From: Agromyces intestinalis
GTDB lineage: Bacteria > Actinomycetota > Actinomycetes > Actinomycetales > Microbacteriaceae
NCBI RefSeq assembly: GCF_008365295.1
Contig: NZ_CP043505.1
Span: 1,550,001-1,614,000, forward strand
Direction: 5' to 3'
Length of the DNA: 64,000 nt
The notes under the pieces are model-generated. The model searched no databases, was not told the origin of the DNA, and was given only the letters and a program-made list of their open reading frames with translations. Shown one piece after another: positions 58,496 through 64,000 of the stretch (within the stretch, counting starts at the first letter, position 1; each line of letters starts with the position of its first letter). The translations under genes and the position numbers were made by a program.

Positions 58496-59307
58496 GCCGG
58501 GCGGCGGCGAGCACCGGCTTCGCGCCGGGCCGCACCGCCCGCTGGATCATCGGCATCCTGATCGCGGGCGTCTTCTCGATTCCGATCATCGCGATGATCG
58601 AGTTCACGCTGCGCGACCGCGACGGCGGCCACTCGTTCGTGCACTGGACCGGCCTGTTCGACCCCGCCAACGCCCCGAAGTACCAGCCGATCTGGCAGGG
58701 CCTGACGAACTCGCTGATCCTCGCGGTCGTCACGATCGCGATCGTGCTGCTGCTGCTCGCACCCACGATGATCCTCGTAACCCTGCGGTTCCCGCGCCTC
58801 AGCCGGCCGCTCGAGTTCATCGCGCTGCTGCCGATCTCGATCCCCGCGATCGTGCTCGTCGTCGGGCTCGCGCCCGTGTACCTCGTCATCGGCCGCACCT
58901 TCGGCACCGGCATCTGGTCGCTCGCGTTCGCGTACGGCATCACCGTGCTCCCGTACGCGTACCGAGCCATCCAGGCCTCGATCGATGCGACCGACGTGCG
59001 CACCCTCGCCGAGGCCGCCCGCTCGCTCGGCGCGAGCTGGAGCGACGTGCTGTTCCGGGTGCTCGCGCCGAACCTGCGCGCGGGGCTGCTCGCGGCATCC
59101 CTCATCTCGGTCGCGGTGGTGCTCGGCGAATACACCATCGCGTCGCTGCTCGCCCGCCAGAACCTCCAGACCGCGCTCGTCGTCGTCGGCAAGCAGGACG
59201 CCTACGTCGCCGTCGTCTTCTCGCTGCTCGCGCTCGCGTTCGCGTTCGCCCTGCTGCTCGTCATCGGACGCGCGAGCACCCCCACCGCCCGAAAGGCCCG
59301 TTCATGA
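58492..59307 (+). CDS. ABC importer permease 2 (PotC/PhnV-like)
   Basis: 271 residues from GTG 58492. Helix 1 is WIIGILIAGVFSIPIIAMIE. EAA loop: RTLAEAARSLGASWSDVLFR (about residues 170-189), a canonical match. VVVGKQDAYVAVVFSLLALA ends the protein. The GTGA/ATGA overlaps on both sides show strict translational coupling through all four genes of the importer. Confidence 0.92.
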   Translation: MSRAAASTGFAPGRTARWIIGILIAGVFSIPIIAMIEFTLRDRDGGHSFVHWTGLFDPANAPKYQPIWQGLTNSLILAVVTIAIVLLLLAPTMILVTLRFPRLSRPLEFIALLPISIPAIVLVVGLAPVYLVIGRTFGTGIWSLAFAYGITVLPYAYRAIQASIDATDVRTLAEAARSLGASWSDVLFRVLAPNLRAGLLAASLISVAVVLGEYTIASLLARQNLQTALVVVGKQDAYVAVVFSLLALAFAFALLLVIGRASTPTARKARS

Positions 59308-60419
59308 CCGTCACCCGCGAATCGGCCGCCTCGGCCGTCATCCCCACCGAGCGCAACCTGGTGCTCGCCGGCCGCGGCGAAGGCGTCGCCGTCGCGTTCG
59401 ACCGGGTCGTGAAGGACTACGGCTCGGGCCCGGTGCTGCACGACTTCACGCTCGAGATCGAGGCCGGCGAGTTCGTCTCGCTGCTCGGGCCGTCGGGCTG
59501 CGGCAAGACGACGGCGCTGCGCGTGCTCGCCGGACTCGAGACCTCGACCGACGGGGTGGTGCGCATCGGCGGCGAGGATGTCTCGCGGGTGCCGACCAAC
59601 CGGCGCGACCTCGGGATGGTGTTCCAGTCGTACTCGCTGTTCCCGCACCTCACGGTGCTCGGCAACACCCTCTTCGGGCTGCGGATGCGCCGGGTTGCGA
59701 AGGCCAACGCGCGAGCGCGAGCGCTCGACGCGCTCGAACTCGTCGGGCTCGGGCACCTCGCCGACCGGTACCCGCACCAGCTGTCGGGCGGGCAGCAGCA
59801 GCGGGTCGCGCTCGCCCGCGCCATCGTCACCGAGCCGCGCGTGCTGCTGCTCGACGAGCCGCTGTCGGCGCTCGACGCGAAGGTGCGGGTGCAGCTCCGC
59901 GACGAGATTCGCCGGATCCAGCTGCGACTCGGCATCACGACCGTCTTCGTCACGCACGACCAGGAGGAGGCCCTGGCCGTCTCCGACCGCATTGCCGTGA
60001 TGGACCGCGGCGGCATCGAGCAGGTCGGCACCCCCGAAGAGCTCTACCTGCGGCCCGCCTCGCCGATCGTGGCCGCCTTCGTGGGGCTCAGCTCGCTCGT
60101 GCCGGCGACGATCAGCGGCGGGTTCGCCGAACTCTTCGGCACCCGCGTCCCCGTGCTCGGCGACGCGCCCGACGGCTCGGCCGAGGTGTTCGTGCGCCCC
60201 GAGAACGTGCGGCTCGCCGGCGACGACGGCATCGCGGCGACCGTGCAGGAGAGCACGTTCCTCGGCAGCTTCCGCCGCACGCTGGTCACGACCGCCGACG
60301 GCACCGCGCTGCGCCTGCAGCACGACGCCGACGAGCGGCTCGAGTTCGGTGACCGGGTGCACGTCGCCCTGGCGCCCGCACCCGTGGCGGTGCGCAGCAC
60401 CGACCCATCCGCCCCCTGA
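59304..60419 (+). CDS. ABC importer ATPase (PotA/FbpC-like)
   Basis: 371 residues. Walker A GPSGCGKTT (residues 62-70), Q-loop VFQSYSLFPHLTVLGN, signature LSGGQQQRVALARAI, Walker B VLLLDEPLSALD, switch His in VTHDQEEALAV. A C-terminal TOBE_2 domain (AEVFVRPENVRLAGDDGI onward) is typical of spermidine, iron and phosphonate importers. It energises the two permeases encoded just upstream. It is the only ATPase gene in the window, in contrast to the three sugar importers. A family 1 repeat begins 8 nt after its stop. Confidence 0.96.
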   Translation: MTVTRESAASAVIPTERNLVLAGRGEGVAVAFDRVVKDYGSGPVLHDFTLEIEAGEFVSLLGPSGCGKTTALRVLAGLETSTDGVVRIGGEDVSRVPTNRRDLGMVFQSYSLFPHLTVLGNTLFGLRMRRVAKANARARALDALELVGLGHLADRYPHQLSGGQQQRVALARAIVTEPRVLLLDEPLSALDAKVRVQLRDEIRRIQLRLGITTVFVTHDQEEALAVSDRIAVMDRGGIEQVGTPEELYLRPASPIVAAFVGLSSLVPATISGGFAELFGTRVPVLGDAPDGSAEVFVRPENVRLAGDDGIAATVQESTFLGSFRRTLVTTADGTALRLQHDADERLEFGDRVHVALAPAPVAVRSTDPSAP

Positions 60420-60426
60420 CCAAGCG

Positions 60427-60518
60427 CTTTTCTCAGGAGATCCGGTGACGGATCTCGGGCCGCGACGGCGTGTCCTCCTGAGAAACGGCGCGAAACGCGG
60501 GGCGACTCCTGAAAAAAG
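60427..60518. repeat. 90-bp three-box intergenic repeat, family 1, copy D
   Basis: Box 1 CTTTTCTCAGGAG (TTCTCAGGA from 60430), box 2 TCCTGAGAA at 60476 and box 3 TCCTGAAAA at 60507. Boxes 1 and 2 give an 11-bp perfect stem (TTTCTCAGGAG/CTCCTGAGAAA), and boxes 1 and 3 pair almost as well. GGCGTGTCC precedes box 2. Between the convergent ATPase and aldo/keto reductase genes; a G-rich stretch (60540-60600) follows. Confidence 0.9.
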
Positions 60519-60594
60519 CATCGGCCGACGGCCGACGGGACGAGCGGCGGCAGGCGGCGGGTGGGCGGGTGGGCGGCGGCAGCGGGTAGGCGGG

Positions 60595-61563
60595 TCAGGC
60601 GGATGCCGCGGCGAGCGCCGCGAGCTCGTCGTCGGTGAGCACGAGGTCGATCGAGGCGAGCAGGTCGCCGAGCTGGCCCACGCTGCGCGCGCTCGCGATC
60701 GGCGCGACCACGGTCGGCTGCTGCCGCAGCCAGGCGAGCGAGACGGACGCCACGGCCGCCCCGTGCGCCGCGGCCACCGCGTCGAGCGCCGCGAGCACCC
60801 GCAGGCCGCGCTCGTCGACGTACGCGCCGGCCGCCCGCGCCCGCACGCTCGCGCCCTCGGCCGCGACCTGCTCGGCCGACCGGTACTTGCCCGAGAGGAA
60901 CCCCTTCGCGAGCGAGAAGTACGGGAACACCGCGAGCCCCTCGCGCTCGGCCCGCTCGCGCAGCCCGTGCTCGAACCCGCGCTCGACGAGGTTGTAATGC
61001 GGCTGCAGCGCGACCGCGCGGTGGAACCCGCCCTCCTCGGTCACGCGGAACCACTCGTCGATGCGCTCGGGCGTGTAGTTCGAGATGCCGATCGCACGCA
61101 CCTTGCCGGCGTCGACGAGCGCCGAGAGCGCGCCGATCGTCTCCTCCAGCGGAACCGACTCGTCGTCGAAGTGCGCGTAGTAGAGGTCGATCACGTCGGT
61201 GCCGAGGCGCTGCAGCGAGGCATCCGCCGCGGCCGCGATGTTCGCCGCCGCGAGACCCGTGAACGACGGGTGCGTACTGACCTTGGTGGCGATGACGAGC
61301 CGGTCGCGCGCGCCGCGCGCGGCGATCCACTCGCCGATGAGTCGCTCGCTCTCGCCGCCCGAGTGACCCTGCACCCAGTGCGAGTACCCGTCGGCGGTGT
61401 CGACGAAGTCGCCGCCGCCCGCGGTGAACGCGTCGAGCACGGCGAAGGTCGCGTCGCGGTCGGTCGTCCAGCCGAACACGTTCGTGCCCAGTGCGAGCGG
61501 GGCGATCTCGAGGTCGGATGCCCCGATACGAGCGCGGTCGGCGGTCTGGGCGGGCTCGGTCAT
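60595..61563 (-). CDS. Aldo/keto reductase
   Basis: 322 residues, NADPH-dependent TIM-barrel oxidoreductase. Catalytic tetrad: Asp and Tyr in GGGDFVDTADGYSHWV, Lys in RLVIATKVSTHPSFTG, His in DLYYAHFDDESVPLEE. Cofactor-binding end: SLAWLRQQPTVVAPIASARS. Start ATG 61563 with AGGAG 7 nt upstream. The family reduces aldehydes and sugars; no specific role is supported by the neighbours. Confidence 0.93.
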   Translation of the reverse strand: MTEPAQTADRARIGASDLEIAPLALGTNVFGWTTDRDATFAVLDAFTAGGGDFVDTADGYSHWVQGHSGGESERLIGEWIAARGARDRLVIATKVSTHPSFTGLAAANIAAAADASLQRLGTDVIDLYYAHFDDESVPLEETIGALSALVDAGKVRAIGISNYTPERIDEWFRVTEEGGFHRAVALQPHYNLVERGFEHGLRERAEREGLAVFPYFSLAKGFLSGKYRSAEQVAAEGASVRARAAGAYVDERGLRVLAALDAVAAAHGAAVASVSLAWLRQQPTVVAPIASARSVGQLGDLLASIDLVLTDDELAALAAASA

Positions 61564-61671
61564 GGGGGGCTCCTTCTACGAGTGCGGCGACCTTCGACGC
61601 TACCCCCGCCGAGCGCGACGATCTCCGCTGTGGCGAACGGTGACAGAAGCAAGCGGCAGGAGCAGGCGCAC

Positions 61672-62442
61672 TCAGCGCAGCACGGCGGCGACCTGCCAGG
61701 CGCCGCGCCGCACGGCCCGCTCGAGGCCGTAGGCGCGCGAGTCGAAGTCCTTCGCCTGCACCGAAACCGACACCGCTCCGACGAGCCGGCCCGCGGCGTT
61801 GCGCACCGGGGCGGCGATGCACGCGAGCTTCGGCAGGTACTCCTCGATCTCGACCGCGAGCTGCTGCGCCCGCACTTCGTCGAGCTGCTCACGCAGCTTC
61901 GCGGCATCCGTCACGCTCTGATGGGTGAGCGCCCGCGCACCGTGCCTCGCCAGATAGCGCGAGAGCTGCGCCTCGTCTTTCGAGGCGAGCATCAGCTTGC
62001 CGAAGGCGGTCACATGGGATGCCTCGCTGAAGCCCACGTGCAGTTGGGTGATCTGCGGATGCTGCGGCGAGTCCTCGATGTGCGCGACCGCGATGTCGTC
62101 GCCGCGGAAGACGGTGAGGTAGGCAGGCGCATGCGCGTCGTCGTGCACCGTGCGCAGTGCCGCCCGCACCGGCGGGGTCACGACGAGCTGCGCTTGCACC
62201 GATCGGCCGAGCCGATCGACCGCGCGGCCCAGGATGTACCGGTGCTCGTCGGGCTGGCGGCCGATGTAGTCGGCGGCGTGCAGGGTCTGCAGCAGCCGGT
62301 ACGTCGTCGCCTGCCCGAGCCCCAGGCGCTCGGCCACCTCGGCGGCGGTCAGGCCCGACGGCGAGTCCCCGATCGCGTCGAGCACGCGCAGCACACGCGA
62401 CACCGACTGGAGGCCGGTGTCCGCGCTGCCCTGCGACGTCAT
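61672..62442 (-). CDS. IclR-family transcriptional regulator
   Basis: 256 residues. The winged helix is LRVLDAIGDSPSGLTAAEVA with recognition helix LGLGQATTYRLLQTLHAADY (about residues 18-65). The GAF-like effector domain carries SEASHVTAFGKLMLAS and RNAAGRLVGAVSVSVQAKDF. ATG 62442 is preceded by TAGACT and 7 nt, so a leaderless mRNA is likely and in-frame upstream extensions are rejected. Divergent from the DJ-1/PfpI gene (136 nt), a possible target. Confidence 0.93.
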   Translation of the reverse strand: MTSQGSADTGLQSVSRVLRVLDAIGDSPSGLTAAEVAERLGLGQATTYRLLQTLHAADYIGRQPDEHRYILGRAVDRLGRSVQAQLVVTPPVRAALRTVHDDAHAPAYLTVFRGDDIAVAHIEDSPQHPQITQLHVGFSEASHVTAFGKLMLASKDEAQLSRYLARHGARALTHQSVTDAAKLREQLDEVRAQQLAVEIEEYLPKLACIAAPVRNAAGRLVGAVSVSVQAKDFDSRAYGLERAVRRGAWQVAAVLR

Positions 62443-62578
62443 GCCGCCGAGTCTAGGCATCTCGTGCGGCCGTGTCCGCACCCGTTTCGCACATCGTGCG
62501 AATCGGGGTCGCGGAGGTCGCGGCATCCGATCGAACCTGACTCCCGACCATCCCCCGGAGTACATGGAGGTACCCCCG

Positions 62579-63154
62579 ATGTCCAAGATCCTCATCATCA
62601 CCGGCGACGCGGCCGAGACGCTCGAGGTCTTCTACCCGTACCACCGCCTGCAGGAGGCCGGGTACGAGGTGCACCTCGGCGCACCGGCCAAGCGCAAGCT
62701 GCAGTTCGTCGTGCACGACTTCGTCGACGGATTCGACACCTACACCGAGAAGCTCGGCCACACGTGGGACGCCGACATCGCGCTCGCCGACGTCGACCCG
62801 GCCGACTACGTCGCCATCGTGGTGCCCGGCGGCCGCGCCCCCGAGTACCTGCGCAACAACGAGGACGCCAAGCGCATCGTCCGCTACTTCGCCGCACAGG
62901 ACGCGCCGATCGCCGCGACCTGCCACGGCCCGCTGCTGCTGGGCGCCGCGGGCGTGCTCGAGGGCCGCACCTCGAGTGCATACCCCGAGCTCGCGATCGA
63001 CGTCGAGACGGCCGGCGGCGTCTTCGAGAACGGCGGCGGAGTCGTCGACGGGGCGCTCGTCACCGCCCGCGCCTGGCCCGACAACGGCACCTGGATGAAG
63101 GCGTTCCTCGAGGTGCTCGCCGCCCACGAGGCATCCGCCGCCGAAGCCGCCTGA
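62579..63154 (+). CDS. DJ-1/PfpI-family protein
   Basis: 191 residues, ATG 62579 with GGAGG 7-8 nt upstream. The class I glutamine-amidotransferase-like fold has the nucleophile elbow ATCHGPLLL, giving Cys115, with conserved Glu early (ETLEVFYPYHRLQEAG). Related proteins act as glyoxalase III, deglycase or cysteine-type peptidase-like stress proteins; the precise activity is unresolved in the family. Divergent from an IclR regulator. Confidence 0.92.
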   Translation: MSKILIITGDAAETLEVFYPYHRLQEAGYEVHLGAPAKRKLQFVVHDFVDGFDTYTEKLGHTWDADIALADVDPADYVAIVVPGGRAPEYLRNNEDAKRIVRYFAAQDAPIAATCHGPLLLGAAGVLEGRTSSAYPELAIDVETAGGVFENGGGVVDGALVTARAWPDNGTWMKAFLEVLAAHEASAAEAA

Positions 63155-63176
63155 CCGCGACCGGCAGCGCGGGCGG

Positions 63177-63620
63177 TCAGCGCCGCCCGCGCTGCTGCGA
63201 CGCCGGTCCGTAGATGATGACGCCCGCGATCGGCACGAGCAGGAAGAACAGCCACGACCACGCCCAACCGCCCCACGCGAACCCGGCGATGAAGAACAGG
63301 CCGAGGGCGAGGAACGGCACGAACGCCATGATCGTCGCGCCCCACCCGCCGCCGAGGGCGCGGCTGGAGCCCCAGTTGTCGTCGGCCGGCCCCGACCCGG
63401 CGCGGCCTCCGCCCGCGCTGACCGAGCGCGGCAGGTCGGAGAACAGCGGTGCGAGGTCGCCCCAGGTGATCGCGCTGCGGGCGGAGGCCACGCGTTCCTC
63501 GAACTCGACCGGGCTCAGCCGCCCCTCCTCCCGTGCCTGGGTGAGCGCGCCGACTGCGGCGTCTCGGTCGGCGTTGCCGATGCGTTCGGACGGGCGGACG
63601 GGATTCGCGAAATCGACCAT
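63177..63620 (-). CDS. DUF1707 (SHOCT-like) membrane protein
   Basis: 147 residues. The N-terminal DUF1707 domain (RIGNADRDAAVGALTQAREE, GRLSPVEFEERVASARSAIT; residues 13-50) is a small actinobacterial module. A Gly-rich linker and two closely spaced membrane helices follow (MAFVPFLALGLFFIAGFAWG and WLFFLLVPIAGVIIYG). Function unknown. Convergent with the DJ-1/PfpI gene with a 22-nt gap. Confidence 0.88.
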   Translation of the reverse strand: MVDFANPVRPSERIGNADRDAAVGALTQAREEGRLSPVEFEERVASARSAITWGDLAPLFSDLPRSVSAGGGRAGSGPADDNWGSSRALGGGWGATIMAFVPFLALGLFFIAGFAWGGWAWSWLFFLLVPIAGVIIYGPASQQRGRR

Positions 63621-63685
63621 TCCCCCAGCATGCTCGGCGACCGCCCGCTACGGAAGGCCCGCCGACCAGCGGGTAGGCTCGGAGG

Positions 63686-64000
63686 ATGGCAAGCGCAGAA
63701 CCCCGGGTCGCGCTCTACTTCGACTTCGACAACATCGTCATCTCCAGATACGACCAGCTTCACGGCGACGGCGCGTACCGCAAGGACACCTCCCGCTCCA
63801 AGACGCCCTCGGCGGGCACCAAGACCGCCGAACGGCTCGTCGAGGCGACCGTCGACGTCGACGCGGTACTCGACTTCGCGGCGACGTTCGGCACCATCGC
63901 GCTCGCTCGCGCATACGCCGACTGGTCGACACCGGTCAACGCGAGCTACCGCGGGCAGCTCATCGACCGCGCGGTCGACCTGGTGCAGCTGTTCCCGCTG
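63686..64000 (+). CDS. NYN/PIN-like ribonuclease-domain protein (3' end beyond window)
   Basis: 105 codons visible, starting MASAEPRVALYFDFDNIVIS. The aspartates in YFDFDNI are the first acidic active-site residues of NYN (YacP/LabA-like) nuclease domains. TIALARAYADWSTPVNASYR corresponds to the next strand and helix. Start ATG 63686 follows TAGGCT by exactly 6 nt (GGAGG also lies in that gap), so it fits both leaderless and leadered initiation. Incomplete: continues past base 64000. Confidence 0.85.
   Translation, partial: MASAEPRVALYFDFDNIVISRYDQLHGDGAYRKDTSRSKTPSAGTKTAERLVEATVDVDAVLDFAATFGTIALARAYADWSTPVNASYRGQLIDRAVDLVQLFPL

Noticed and set aside
21297-60518. Family 1 repeats as small peptide genes (RVLLRN...FLKK-like frames appear in three copies)
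   Set aside because: The similarity follows from conserved DNA boxes; the frames lack consistent start codons and the 47129 copy breaks the pattern.
60349-63213. 954-codon open frame on the plus strand
   Set aside because: Antisense to the aldo/keto reductase and IclR genes and out of frame with the DJ-1 gene; Arg/Gly/Ala-rich with no recognisable domain.
1-64000. Prophage, insertion sequence or integrative element
   Set aside because: No transposase, integrase or phage genes were seen, and neither tRNA-Ser gene is followed by a repeated tRNA 3' end in this window.

Overview
The window is 64 kb of very G+C-rich DNA, densely coded on both strands. Codons mostly end in G or C, many genes start with GTG, and neighbouring genes often overlap as ATGA or GTGA. 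LCP-family, DUF1707 and alpha-E/ATP-grasp/transglutaminase genes, CebR-type operators and a recurrent GGATGCC/GGCATCC word point to a free-living actinobacterium, most likely of the family Microbacteriaceae (Agromyces-like). The taxon is an inference from style and gene content; no rRNA gene is present. I see no insertion sequence, prophage or CRISPR array. LAYOUT. 1-5992 (minus): a glycan-uptake operon of two permeases, a lipoprotein binding protein, a DUF624 protein and a GH2 glycosidase that runs off the left edge. 6265-12220: a housekeeping block with two tRNA-Ser genes flanking an LCP-family gene, a HAD phosphatase coupled to serS, a divergent lipid kinase and two small membrane proteins. 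12272-18524 (minus): an amino-sugar cassette of binding protein, two permeases, GH20 hexosaminidase and ROK regulator, behind a TTGACA promoter that carries a LacI-type operator. 18945-23051: pheA, a DUF445 membrane protein and pgm. 23226-26956 (minus): a TIG/amidase-like secreted protein, an MFS transporter and a VanY-like carboxypeptidase. 27005-33066: a cellobiose operon, cebEFG-GH1-cebR, with three palindromic operators. 33186-40004: a luciferase-like oxidoreductase, a solitary DNA methyltransferase, two tandem flavodoxin-like proteins, a lipoate-ligase-like protein, and a flavin monooxygenase divergent from a TetR repressor with a double operator. 40191-41891: a secreted GH6 cellulase with CBM2, under the same type of operator as the cellobiose operon 14.7 kb away. 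41948-47043: a phosphatase, a lipase-like hydrolase and the transglutaminase/alpha-E/ATP-grasp trio, whose last member ends in a 23-glutamine tract. 47254-49091: a MarR-MFS pair. 49113-51485: a decayed sugar locus in which a permease and an FGGY kinase have both lost their 5' halves and abut head to head. 51565-56265: an AraC regulator, an MFS transporter, a pfkB-type kinase and a hydroxyacid dehydrogenase. 56442-60419: a complete four-gene ABC importer. 60595-64000: an aldo/keto reductase, IclR regulator, DJ-1/PfpI protein, DUF1707 protein and the start of a NYN-domain protein. HOW IT FITS TOGETHER. Most accessory genes deal with plant- or fungus-derived carbohydrate. The secreted cellulase releases cello-oligosaccharides, CebEFG imports them and the GH1 enzyme cleaves them, with CebR able to control both loci. 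The GH20 and GH2 operons do the same for amino sugars and a galactoside- or pectin-like glycan. Regulatory DNA is unusually readable. At least fifteen genes have a TANNNT-like -10 box 6-7 nt before the start codon, implying leaderless mRNAs. INTERGENIC REPEATS. The least explained content is a set of short intergenic palindromes. A 90-bp family occurs four times (21297, 36695, 47129, 60427), with three 9-bp boxes at nearly fixed spacing. A second family occurs three times (18646, 18790, 33100). Single elements lie at 34146, 40065 and 54218, and two of these share the one-plus-two box layout.
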